Shown piece after piece: positions 1 through 9,661 of a stretch of 64,000 nt of DNA; the stretch's first letter is position 1, and every line of letters begins with the position of its first letter. Location: contig NC_053035.3 of assembly GCF_002575655.3 (NCBI RefSeq), positions 380,471,792 through 380,535,791 on the forward strand. The letters are read 5' to 3'. The DNA is from Aegilops tauschii subsp. strangulata. Lineage: Eukaryota > Streptophyta > Magnoliopsida > Poales > Poaceae. A model generated the notes under the pieces. The model was not told the origin of the DNA. It saw only the letters and a program-made list of their open reading frames with translations, and made no database searches. The translations under genes and the position numbers were made by a program.

Positions 1-2521
1 TCTTATGAAGCTTCTGATCTCGCTTACACAGACTGGTGGTAAATACATGATACTGTCCACCGCTAAGCTGCTTTGGATTGGTCTGATAACCCCCCTGCTG
101 CTGTTGATGACCCTGGCCAGACTGCTGATTAAAGCCCCCTTGACCGTTCTGAGGATTAGAATTTGAGCCGCCGCCCGGGCCATGAAAGCTGCCGGCGCCT
201 GAGCCACCGCCCGGGCCATTGTTGCCGTTAAAGGTGTTGGAATTCTTAAAGGCTTTCATGATTGCACAATCCTTCCATAGATGAGTAGCTGGCTTCTCTC
301 TAGAGCCATGCCTTGGACAGGGCTCATTCAACAGTTGCTCGAGCGTCGGGCCTGACCCGCCGGCTCGGGGAGGGGGCCTCCCCTTGCGTCTCTGGCTATT
401 ACCCTGTGAACTGGCATTGGCCACGAACTCTAGGCTGCCGTCGGCCTTACGCTTGCCACATCCTTGGTTCCCCGGGTTATGCTGAGGACCCTTGCCATTG
501 CCGTTCTTCTTTCCCTTCCCTGTCCTTTCATCATCTGAAGCGGGGTCCTTGGTACTATCAGAATCGGCGTACTTGACGAGAGCCGCCATCAGCGTACCCA
601 TATCATTGCAATCGCGCTTAAGCCGCCCGAGTTTCATCTTCAGGGGCAGGAAACGACAATTTTGCTCCAACATTAAGACTGCAGAGCCGGCATCCATCTT
701 ATCCGATGAATGTATGATCTCTTTGACCCGGCGAACCCAATGTGTCGTGGACTCACCCTCCTTTTGTTTATAGTTAGTCAAATCCACTATTGACATAGAC
801 TGTCCACAGGTGTCTTTGAAGTTTTGTATGAACTGGGCCTTCGGCTCAGCCCAAGATCCGATGGAATTCGGCGGTAGCCCTTTCAACCAAGTGCGGGCAG
901 TCCCATCTAGCATCATGGTGAAGTACTTGGCCATCGCCGCTTCACTGACCTCTAGCAGTTCCATGGCCATCTCTTAACTTTCGATCCAGGCTCCGGGTTG
1001 TAAGTCAGCCGTGTAATTAGGCACCTTCCTAGGTCCTTTGAAGTCCTTGGGTAGACGCTCATTGCGGAGAGCCGGCACTAAACAAGGGACACCTCCAGTC
1101 CTGGTAGGGATACCCACGTCGACGGAAGCCGTCGGATAAGCCGGGGGAGTCTGGTAAGCCGTCAACTGAGGCACCTGCTCCGCCTCTTGCCGCGCTCTGT
1201 CTTGGTCTGCCGCGTGAAAGGCTCCGTTATGAGCCGGGCCATGGCCAGGGGGCGGGTCATGGCGTCGGACATTACTTGAGCCGGTCGCTGAGACCATGTG
1301 TCTGCTGTAACTCGGGCTCCGGCCTGGACGAGGGGTCGAGTGGATCCTGTCCCGGCTGTAAGAGTACGCCTCTTGCTGCGCCAGCGCTGTCTGAAGGAGT
1401 TCCCTGACCCGGCGGGTTTCAATAGCCGTCGGAGAGTCACCGTTAATTGGGAGGGCCGCCAGCCGTGCTGCTGCGGCGACCATGTTCTCCAGCGGGTTAG
1501 CATAATGACCCGGTGGTATTGGCACATACTGAGGCGGGGCAGGGTTCACCCAGGGAGGCCCCATCACTTGAGGCTGAACAGGGGTCCCAGACCCGGGCAC
1601 TATGATCCCTGGCGGGTTACTAGACCCTGCACCTGGCGTGTTGAAGAGGTTTCGAGGATCGTAAACCGGAGGGAGTCGAGATTGGGCCTTTTGATGACTC
1701 CTTCTCATGACCTCATTGGACGCGTTCTGATCCATCGTGAGCCAGAAGGACTGCGCCAGAATCAACTGAGTTTGGGCGTCGAGAGCCGCCCTCTCCGCAG
1801 CCATCCTGATCCCTTCCGCTGCCAGATCCTCTTTGGCTTTCACTAGATCTAACTTTAACTGCACCACCTCCGCGTCATGCTGAGCTTGATCCGCCGGGTC
1901 AACCGCGGCGGTCAACAGGACCGTCATCTTGTCCGTGAGATCCATCAGCACCTGAGCCGGCGAGGGCACCGGGTTTCCCGCCCCAGCAGCAGGGTTCTGA
2001 ACAGGGTGCGCACCGGCCATGAAGATTCCAACCCGGCTCGGCGGTTCAGACGGGTCCGGAATACTGTCACCATCGGAACAACCCATTAGCTTGCCATCTT
2101 GAAGTTGATACAACGAGTCTGACTCATCTGTGGATGATTCGCCGTCAGAGCCGGCGGCCGTCTCATCACCAGATCCAAATCCACCAGAGAGCCCTCCATG
2201 GATACATCCCACAAAAGCATGCTTCAAGGCAGGCAGGGCTCGGGCGGGTCATGCGCGCTGAGCCGTCTCGATGAGATCGGCGCAGAGATCCGGCTCAGGG
2301 CCCGGCTCACCAATCTTGCCAATGAAAACATGAATTCTGCCGAAGGGGACCCGGTATCCGTACTCAATTGAGCCGGCGTCGGGGCCCCAGTTTGCATCGT
2401 TGATGTAGAGCTTGCCGCGACGACTCTTGGTCATCCGGCCCACAGCGTATCCCTTGAGCCCTTCGAAGCTGCCCTTCAAGAACTCAAATCCACCGTGCGA
2501 TGGCCCCACGGTGGGCGCCAT
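1..2521 (-). pseudogene. Gypsy-A gag polyprotein, two internal stops, 3' end outside the window
   Basis: One reading frame runs from an ATG at 2521 (overlapping the primer site) to the left edge, broken by TGA at about 2249 and TAA at about 974. The first stop sits where an arginine CGA codon would give TGA by a single C-to-T change; the second replaces a likely tyrosine codon (residues around it read AWIES-stop-EMAMELLEV). After the second stop come the capsid-like stretch with ARTWLKGLPPNSIGSWAE, then a basic segment, the CPRHG..ATHLWKDC motif near 250-320 and a glycine/asparagine/glutamine-rich tail. Gag packages the element RNA. The stops make this copy non-functional unless read through. 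Confidence 0.75.
2503..2520 (-). other. Primer-binding site of Gypsy-A
   Basis: The minus strand reads TGGCGCCCACCGTGGGGC two bases after the LTR. TGGCGCC starts are usual for tRNA-primed plant gypsy elements. The ATG at 2521 overlaps this site, so the gag frame may begin inside it. Confidence 0.7.
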
Positions 2522-2522
2522 C

Positions 2523-3040
2523 TGTCGTGGAATTGTCACGGCAGATGTCCATGAGCTAGGACTTAGTCGTGGAGCCATCGCAGCTAGGAAGCTTGAAGGG
2601 GTTAAACGGGACAAGGAACACGAGGGTTATACTGGTTCGGCCCCTTACGGTGAAGGTAAAAGCCTACGTCCAGTTGAGGTGGTATTGATTAGGGTTTCAA
2701 TAGCCAGGGAGCTTAACTGCTATGCCTGGCTCTCGGTGAGATCTTTTTTCTCCCCTAAACCGCTGCCGGGTCATCCCTTTATATAGAGAGGTTGACGCCC
2801 AGCAGCTCTCAGAGTCCCGGCCGGCTCATAAGAGTGTCCGGCTCGGACTCTCAACTATTCTTGCCTTACACTACAAGTTCTACCATAATGACGGTTGTAA
2901 CTATGGGCCCTAGCCATCTCCGGGTCTTAAACCCATCTTTGGCCCACCGTCTTCAAGCTTGGCGCCGGGCTTCAGGTGATGACCCTTATGAGTAACCCGG
3001 CCCCACCGGGCGGGTGACTCTAAGGTTTATATCCTCAACA
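2523..3040 (-). repeat. 5' LTR of Gypsy-A
   Basis: The 518-bp LTR is bounded by TGTTGAGG and CGACA (minus sense). It holds a TATATAAA box at 2778-2785, placed to drive the minus-strand transcript. The primer-binding site lies two bases beyond the LTR. Only one LTR is in the window, so its age cannot be estimated here. Confidence 0.8.
2778..2785 (-). promoter_or_regulatory. TATA box in the Gypsy-A LTR
   Basis: The minus strand reads TATATAAA here, inside the LTR and upstream of the gag leader. This is the expected place for the retrotransposon promoter. Confidence 0.5.
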
Positions 3041-3089
3041 GGGGTGTTACAGTTGCGCCGAGACATGGACATGCCCATGCAGAGGACGT

Positions 3090-3919
3090 CTAAACACCAC
3101 CGAAGTCCCTCTGCTTCTTGAGGCACACGACATTGGTGATGCAGGGTGCAACCGCCTGTAGAGCCTTCTCCCAGTCAAGGGGAGCCAGCTCGTCAAAGAC
3201 GACGTCCAATGGCACGAATGGATTCCGGTGACGGAGCCCTGAGAGGATTCGCCCAGCAACAGCGACGGCAGCCTGCAACCCCTTCTTGTCCAGCTCTGCC
3301 CCCACCATTGGGCGGAGACGGCTCAGCTCCTCAGAGATACAGGTGAAGAAGGAGACCAGGTCAGGAAGCCGTAGCTCTTTGAAGTCAACGGGGTGGTCAA
3401 ACGGGTTTAGCCCGACGGTCGACATGGTCGCACTGGCACGACGGTAGGCATCGCGCAGCCGCAACACGTGCATGGAAACTTGGTCTACCAAGTAGCTAAG
3501 GAGATCCTGGACCTCGTCACGATCGGCCCGCTCGCGCTCCAGCCGGCTCCCTGACGGCCTATCGTATCTCCCGCTTTCTGTAGCAACACCGCTGACGCCA
3601 CGAGCATCTTTGTGGTGGACGCCTGCCGCTTTTTAAGCTCCGTGAACTCCAACACATAACGGAGGAGCATGGCACTCCTCTCCTCCTTGAGTTCACGGAG
3701 CTCCACGTCCTTGGCCCTGAGCTCCGCATCCTTGGCCTGGAGCTCCTGTGTCAGGCGCCTCACCTCAGACTCCGTGATCTGATGCGCCGCCATGGCACTA
3801 GGTAGAAGCAATGGGTAGAGAGGAAGCAAAGGGGGCAAAACGACCGAAAGGCAATGCAATCTACGGGAAGGCGGAGGGAGCCAGCCGAGGAGCGGGGTGA
3901 ATCTTTTGGTTTTCACCAT
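3090..3919 (-). pseudogene. Unrecognised coiled-coil protein gene, frameshifted
   Basis: Two overlapping minus-strand frames look like one gene. The best start is the ATG at 3793, in a strong context (GCCATGGCGGCG). The first frame gives a heptad-rich, Glu/Lys/Arg-rich coiled coil (repeats of LQAKDAEL, LRAKDVEL, LRELKEERSA). The second frame, open upstream to about 3570 and ending at 3090, gives ERERADRDEVQDLLSYLVDQ, then a helical acidic region. The shift lies between about 3520 and 3600. An intron joining them is less likely because no good GT..AG pair was seen. The gene ends only about 50 bp from the Gypsy-A LTR. It could be a host gene remnant or an extra retrotransposon ORF; no family was recognised. 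Confidence 0.45.
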
Positions 3920-3993
3920 GGGAAAACACCAGTCGACGACTTCTCACATCATGGAGCAGTGGGTTTTACAGGCGGAGTCATCGTGACTAATTG

Positions 3994-4081
3994 CTGCCGC
4001 GCCTGCTCCCGTCAATCAAAAAATTAAATATCCTGCCGCGCCTGCTCCTGTCAATCAAAAAATTAAAAATCCTACCGCGCC
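3994..4081. repeat. 39-bp tandem repeat, about 2.3 copies
   Basis: The unit beginning CTGCCGCGCCTGCTCC recurs at 3994, 4033 and 4072, exactly 39 bp apart. Each full unit ends in an A-rich CAATCAAAAAATTAAA stretch. Copies differ by a few bases. No function is suggested. Confidence 0.8.
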
Positions 4082-4099
4082 TGACGCACCCAAAGACCA

Positions 4100-5640
4100 G
4101 AGCAACGCCGCGGTGGATATTTAAATTTACCTACCGGCAAGGAGATAAAAAAAGGGGTGAAAAAACAAATGTGGCGGCGGCCTAGCTAATCGGTCGCACT
4201 AGCCCAACTAGCTAGCCACCGTGCTTCACTGATGTACTCGGCGGGAAAGGTGGTCTTTCGTGATTTGACGACTCATTTACTTGCTTCGACGCTATGACCG
4301 AGGAGGACCCAGAAAACGCACGGCAGGGCGTCCCACGTCTCGGCAAGGAAGAATATATGCGTGCACCACCCGAGAGGACCACGAAACCGTGCAGTAGGGT
4401 GTGCCACGTCTCGGCACGGAGAAAAATGTGCATGTAAAAATATACTATATCGGACGTACTACCTATGGTTCGACCTCGGGACCCAGCCAGTCGGTCGAAA
4501 ACACCCCACTAGCCACACAGCTTCATCATGCTAACGTGGCACGGAGGATAGGTGTGGTTAGCTCCGTCTCGACCAGCCACAACGTCTCTTATTCTAGGTG
4601 ATTCTTCTATTTTCCAAGATTTTTTTGTAATAATAACACCATGGCAAGCTAGCGGCGCTCTTCGTGTGTGCCCGTGCGTCTAAAGGTTAGTCGATGGAGA
4701 GGAGAGAGAGATCGCAGACCTGGGACCCACCAGTAAGTGAGTCAATGGTCATGCACGTGTTGACGAGGCACTCCCTCTACTCTACTCAATCTAATACTAT
4801 ACAAAATCAAGTTATGGGACAAAGCCAACAACCGTTGTTGTTTCAGGCTATCGACTTATGCTTTGTAGTCCAGGTTGCCAGTTAGAATCTCGTCTTTCAG
4901 ATTTGTTAGTTTTAGGTCCAAATTTGATCAATGACAAGTGGGACCCCCGTGTGTCGAGCTTTGATGTCGTTTGATCTAAGATCCAATGGCATGTGAGCAG
5001 TCTTTGTGCTTGTAAGAAGTGGTCGAACTCTTTGGGGGCTTTTCTACAAAAAAACATTCGAACCACCGAGGAGTTGTTGGATCACAAATCCAACGGCTCC
5101 GAAGAGCTTGTATCACCAAAGCATCTAAGGTGTGGTAGCACATGATATTCTTAGATACAGGAGAATATGAGGCCCTCCTTCATCTTAGATGCTACGGTGA
5201 TACGAGCTTCGAGGTCTTTGGATATGGGATCCAAGGGCATCTGAGTAGTTTTTGTACAACTTGTGTGTAATTCTCAAACCCATTAAGGTTTCCTGTAAAA
5301 ATATTAAGACATCATGTGAGCTACTATATCTCAGATCTACAAGCTCCAAGCAACTCGTATCAGCATATAGCATCTAAGGTGTGGGGGCGCATGATATTCT
5401 CCCGGGGAGGAGGGGGGTGCACAACCAATCGGTGTTTGGGAGGGTGGGGACAAATATAATCTAAACAATCCTTAACAGAGCTTCACAATTTTATCTAAGG
5501 TCGAGGGGTTAACCCCCGACAATCTACATAGCTCCTTCTAAACACAACATTTGCATGTAGTATGTAGTACTAGACTTAATATCCATGTTTTAGTTTCCTG
5601 TTCATTTTAAATATTGAATTGAGGACCATGCATGTCTTAC
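4100..5640. other. Repeat-rich DNA without a recognised gene
   Basis: No convincing coding sequence was found. An imperfect direct duplication lies at about 4283-4435 (both copies carry GAGGACC, then a GTGCA/GCACGGCAGGG-like stretch, then CCACGTCTCGGCA). At 5098-5400 three copies of a roughly 35-bp block containing GTATCA..GCATCTAAG occur, two direct (about 5107 and 5355) and one inverted (about 5180-5213). The stretch 4970-5015 resembles 5222-5265. This is consistent with decayed transposon ends or a foldback structure. Confidence 0.5.
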
Positions 5641-5646
5641 ATTTTA

Positions 5647-5806
5647 CTCCCTTCGTTCCTAAATATTAGTCTTTTTAGAAATTTCAAATGGACTGCCACA
5701 TACGGATGTATATAGACATATTTTAGAGTGTAGATTCACTCATTTTGCTCCATATGTAGTGACTTGTTGAAATCTCTCAAAGACAAATATTTAGGAACAG
5801 AAGGAG
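5647..5806. mobile_element. Stowaway-type MITE
   Basis: The 160-bp element starts CTCCCTTCGTTCCTAAATAT and ends with its near-perfect inverted complement (ATATTTAGGAACAGAAGGAG). It is flanked by TA on both sides (5645-5646 and 5807-5808), the Tc1/mariner target duplication. The inner sequence (AGTCTTTTTAGA.. and ..TTGTTGAAATCTCT) matches my memory of a common Triticeae Stowaway family. It has no coding capacity and would need a mariner transposase in trans. Confidence 0.9.
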
Positions 5807-6017
5807 TATTTCTGAATTCGTGTCATACATGCATGGTTTGGAAAAATAGATGCACTATCACTACTGCAGGCTGCTGCTAACGTGACACTACGATCAGAGA
5901 CCCTTCGACGAAACTGTGTGCGATGCAATAATCGCAAACGGTGGTGTAAAAAACCCGTCAAAAGAGGTGCAAGACGTTTGCGATGGAGGATGCATCAAAC
6001 ACGGTTCAGATTTTAGT

Positions 6018-6300
6018 TGCGTGTGCGATGTAGGCCATACGGTTCAGTTCAATTAACTGTTTGCGATGTGGAGGAACAAAAGAAACGGGCAGCCAGATGA
6101 AGGTGTGTGCGATATACAGCATACGGTTCACTCGGATGAACTGTTTGTGATTAGGCAACACAAATGAAACGGTCCGCCAGATCAAGGTGTGTGCGATATA
6201 CGGCATGCGGTTCACTCGGATGAACTGTTTGTGTTGAGACAAGAGAACAGAAACGGTTTAATATAACAAGATGTGTGTGATACGCGGCAAACAGGTCTGT
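6018..6300. repeat. 84-bp subterminal tandem repeat, about 3.3 copies
   Basis: Units start near 6018, 6103, 6187 and 6271 and carry GTGTGCGAT...ACGGTTCA...GAACTGTTTG...GAAACGG. Because 84 is a multiple of three, the minus strand shows an apparent protein of three 28-residue repeats (containing NRMPYIAHT). That ORF is best read as a by-product of the repeat. Confidence 0.8.
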
Positions 6301-6614
6301 AATCATAAATGTGTGCGAAGACCGATAATAACACAGACGGTTGCTGCTAATAAGACTTGTGTGTTGTGCGATGGGATTGCATACAAAACAACAACATTAT
6401 ATACACACTTATAAGGACATGGTTGCATAACCAAATTAAACAACCACTTACATAGGTGGCTACTACAACCATGGCATTTGCACACACCAAAGTAAACTAT
6501 TACATGCATAATTACATAGGTGGCTACTGCACACATGACATTGCCACACAACAATAAAGTAAACTATATATTACATGCATGATTAACTAGCATAAACGAT
6601 CATATGATCATCAT

Positions 6615-7324
6615 CTACTTCTTGTGACACTTGCTTTGCTTGTGGCTCGATCCGGGCTCGTCGATTTGGGTAACGAGGCACTTCCTCATGTCAACGATCC
6701 GCCTGTGCATCTCGTAGCATGTGTACACGCTCTTGGCCGCAAACCTGAGGTGAGGTTCATCTAGTTGCCACATCCAGGCCCTGTGCCAGGATACGGGACT
6801 TGTTCTCTGGGCATCCTGCTTCATCTTTTCGTAGTAGGGGTCGATGATGGCCGAGGCGAGTTCGACCAGGGAGTCCTTCTTCGTGCTACCCCAGATCACG
6901 TAGTGGTCACGGATTTCGACAAGGTTCTTGCAGGCCAAGCTCGTAACACTGAGCGCTTTCACATCGTCTTTGGTTTCCACCGTGGCGAACTTGTAGTCGG
7001 TGCTGTTGACAAACATGTTGAAAGGTCGCAAGGCTCTGTGGCCACGCAGTAGTGGTAGATGAGGACATGATGGTGCACGCACAACTGGGCGATGGCAACC
7101 TTCTGATCTATACCGGGACGACCGGCGGTGTACTGGAGGTCGATGCCGACCACCTTGTACTTGTCTCGAGCAAGCAACTGCTCAACGATGTTGACGTAGT
7201 CGTCCACCACGGCCGGGTCGATTGTGTACACCACCGAGTGATCCGTCTCCCTCGCGTGGCTCTCCACTCTATGCTCGCCGAACTCCATTGGAGCGCCGCT
7301 ATACATCCCCTCTCTATTTGTCAT
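6615..7324 (-). pseudogene. DEDD-type 3'-5' exonuclease-like gene (RNase D/WRN-like), frameshifted
   Basis: Translation from the ATG at 7324 gives an N-terminal region and then YKVVGIDLQYT, which aligns with exonuclease motif I (normally D-x-E; here D-L-Q). After HHHVLIYHYCVATEPC a one-base loss at about 7025 shifts the frame. The second frame continues with FNMFVNSTDYKFATVETKDD, then LACKNLVEIRDHYVIWGSTK and PHLRFAAKSVYTCYEM, ending at 6615. In the plant family the last block usually has an aspartate (AA-D-x-Y) where serine stands here. Such enzymes trim nucleic acid 3' ends. With the frameshift and two altered catalytic positions, activity is unlikely. It sits inside the CACTA-like element, so it was probably captured from the host. 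Confidence 0.6.
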
Positions 7325-7930
7325 TGTGGGTGTGCTTGTTGTGTTGTGGGGCACGATCAAAAGTTTGAAGAGACCAAGGTTATAATGGGCGCGGGAATTA
7401 AAGGGGAAGCCGGATGATAAGGAATATCGGCAGGCCCTGATGGCAGTTCTAATTTGCAGCGCGCAACTCCATCGTGCCGCACGCAACTGCATCGTGCGCA
7501 TGGCAACGCGCATGGCGCAACCGCATGCATATGGGGCCCCCGACGTGATCATGCGCACGCCGAACCGCTGGCAGAGCGCGCGGAGGGACGCAAGCAGAGC
7601 GCTCCGCGGTCGCCTCAACGGCGAGCAACCATATATATATGCATATAGCAGTTGAACACGCAAGGAAAAGGTGTCCACAAGCCCAGCGCACCCACGGACG
7701 CGAGCACAGCGCCAACAGACGCGGGCAGAGTGTGTCGCGGCGCCTAACGGCAAGCAGAGCTTGCCAAGGGATGCGAGCAGAGGCTGGCACAGTGATAGGT
7801 GGCAAATAAGACAAACTGTGCAAGCGAGACATCAAGCACGAATAAGATTAGAGTTGTGTGTGCGATACATGGCCTACAGTTGATCCAGAGATGTTTGTGA
7901 TGGAATAAGCTGTGTGTGTTGCGGGCAAAC

Positions 7931-8947
7931 CTTAAATTTAACCCAAAAAGTGATAATGCATGTTACAAAAATTGTATATCTGGAAACTATATTCAAATAC
8001 GACTCCAACGATATAATCTTTGGCGCCATGCATTCGTATTTTATTAGTTAAATCCTACTTATAAACCAGGACGGGGGTATAGTAGGTAATTAAATCACAA
8101 AGTTTTTTGTATTAACCGTATGTGTACGTATCCTTTCGTCCTCCTCTCGCACGTCTTGTCACCCCGCTGCCGCAGACGACTTACAGCGCAAGCTTGCGCA
8201 GCGCGCGGGGGCGTTCTTTTGGCCAAACGGTGGCTCGAAGTGGTGCCAATGAATCATCGGTGAGCCCATTCCCTCGCAACCTCGCAGGTTCCTGCGCAAG
8301 CTTCCCGCCAGACTCGGTGAAATCCCGCAAAATCCCAATGCTTACCGGCCTGCTATAAAAACCCTCACGGCCGACGAGTCCTGCGTCACATTTTCCCCTC
8401 CCTCCCTGTAGCTTATCTGGTCTGCTTCTCCCACAATCGCCAATTGCACCGGTCCGTTGTCGTTGCTCAGCCACTCCACCATCATCAGAGGACAGCTCCA
8501 GCTGGGAGGCTACAGCGCGGTGGCGGCGCAGTCCCCGGCGTAGTGTAGTGCGCGTGGTGTCCCTGACGATTTTTTTCAAATAAATCCTCAATAATTAATT
8601 TATAGTATCTTGTTTCGAATGACTAATTATTCGCAAGGAAAACACGGGATGGTAATACATACAAATTCGTTTGCAAATGAAAGAAGATTCATTTGCATTC
8701 TCAAATGTAGGCGCACCAGGCAGACCAGGGTCGTGTCGTGGTGGTCGCGTGTGTCGTACAAACGCTTAGCACCCAGCCATCCACCCCCTCCCTCCCTCCA
8801 CCCCCGCCCCCCCAAAAAAGAATGACGACAAAATAAGTTCGTGCTTCCAGGTTTCGGATTGAAATATCTGGAGAACCCAATTCCAGCCCTGCAAAATCTC
8901 CCTTCTCCACCGTCCCCTTCCGCGCCGAGATTGCTCAAATCCCTAAT
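7931..8947. other. Promoter-like intergenic DNA
   Basis: AT-rich sequence to about 8110 is followed by a GC-rich block (8150-8560) with a TATA-like box at 8354-8360. A pyrimidine-rich leader-like stretch follows the box. No convincing ORF was seen. A second C-rich block (8770-8815) precedes the candidate exon at 8948. Confidence 0.3.
8354..8360 (+). promoter_or_regulatory. Candidate TATA box
   Basis: TATAAAA lies in a GC-rich context with a CT-rich tract about 35-50 bp downstream, as in many grass core promoters. Whether it drives the candidate exon at 8948 is unknown. Confidence 0.3.
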
Positions 8948-9375
8948 TTGCTGCCAACCCAAGCAAAGTTCGAATCGGCCCTCGTCTCGTCTCTTTCCCC
9001 ACCTTTGTTCCGGATGACGATGACGAAGACAACGGTCGCGCTTCACCACCGCACCGGAGCTACCTCATCTACGCCCTTGTCCACCGCACCGGGTGGTCCA
9101 CCGACAACGTCGGTCGCCGCAACCGACGTGCCTCATAGGCACCAACTTCCACCACATCAGGTGCGCTTCACCGACACCGTCTCCCACCTCACCAGGCTTA
9201 CTTCACCGAGCACATCGTCGCACCTCCGCCCCCCGAGGCCGTTGTGGCTTCACCAACGGTCTCGTCCACCGCATCGTAGCAGTCCACTACCAATCAAGAT
9301 CTGCATCCGTGCGCGGCCAGCCAACGCCAGCGCATCATCCTCAATGGCTCTGAAGTGACCCGCGCTCTAGCTAGG
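8948..9375 (+). other. Candidate 5' exon, Pro/Ser/Thr/His-rich
   Basis: An open frame of 136 codons (ending at 9358) is rich in proline, serine, threonine and histidine, with no recognised domain. The sequence CTAGCTAG followed by GTGAGC near 9374 could be a splice donor. The next exon-like block on this strand, once the copia insertion is removed, is at 26232. The codon composition (many CACCGC repeats) could also arise from simple repeats. Treat it as a weak candidate. Confidence 0.2.
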
Positions 9376-9661
9376 TGAGCATGCCCAAACGCCGGCCCGA
9401 ACTAGGTATCCATGCATCACTCCCTTGTGCACTGTTCCGACGATGTTTGGATATCCTTTCACTGCTCTCTTAGCTTACACGCCTATGCAACTCTGACTTT
9501 AACTCTTATTTCTTCTGGAGATATCATATGAAACAAGAAAAACCATTTTTTAGCGAAGCATGACGGCGCTACGGGATCTGGTACACATCCAGCACACCCG
9601 TATAGCATTGTAAGTATCTGTCCTCTGGTACAACAACAAGGTTGATTCCTCTTATTTGATC
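9376..9661. other. Unassigned DNA left of Copia-1, including one target-duplication copy
   Basis: No gene was seen. The last five bases, TGATC (9657-9661), recur at 26201-26205 immediately after Copia-1 and mark its insertion site. The stretch may be intron sequence of the interrupted gene described at 26232-29598. Confidence 0.4.

Larger units (their letters stand above)
1..3040 (-). mobile_element. Gypsy-A: 5' part of a Ty3/gypsy LTR retrotransposon
   Basis: The element reads right to left: LTR (2523-3040), primer-binding site (2503-2520), then a gag frame running off the left edge of the window. The LTR begins TGTTGAGGAT and ends CCACGACA in the minus sense, with the normal TG..CA ends. 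The five bases outside the LTR (GGGGT, 3041-3045) would be one copy of the target duplication; the other copy lies outside the window. Protease, RT and integrase would also lie outside. The long proline/glycine-rich gag and the TGGCGCC primer site suggest the Tat group of plant gypsy elements. The family name is not assigned. Confidence 0.85.
5859..7930. mobile_element. CACTA-like transposon carrying a gene fragment (right end not found)
   Basis: The left end reads CACTACTGCAGGCTGCTGCT and is followed by many short direct and inverted copies of TGTGTGCGAT and GCAAACGGTT motifs, the usual subterminal pattern of CACTA elements. Similar motifs return near 7850-7925 (GTGTGTGCGATACATGGC), which sets the approximate right limit. 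No TAGTG terminus matching the left end was found, so the right end is probably deleted. The interior holds an 84-bp tandem repeat and a minus-strand exonuclease-like gene but no transposase. The class call rests on the left terminus and the subterminal repeats only. Confidence 0.5.

Noticed and set aside
1298..2089. Plus-strand ORFs over the Gypsy-A gag
   Set aside because: They are shadows of the minus-strand gag frame, which has recognisable gag features.
6006..6242. Open frame with three repeated 28-residue units
   Set aside because: It is produced by the 84-bp tandem repeat and has no start context or homology.
6959..7753. 264-codon frame upstream of the exonuclease domain
   Set aside because: The first half is low-complexity DNA outside the domain; the ATG at 7324 fits the protein better.
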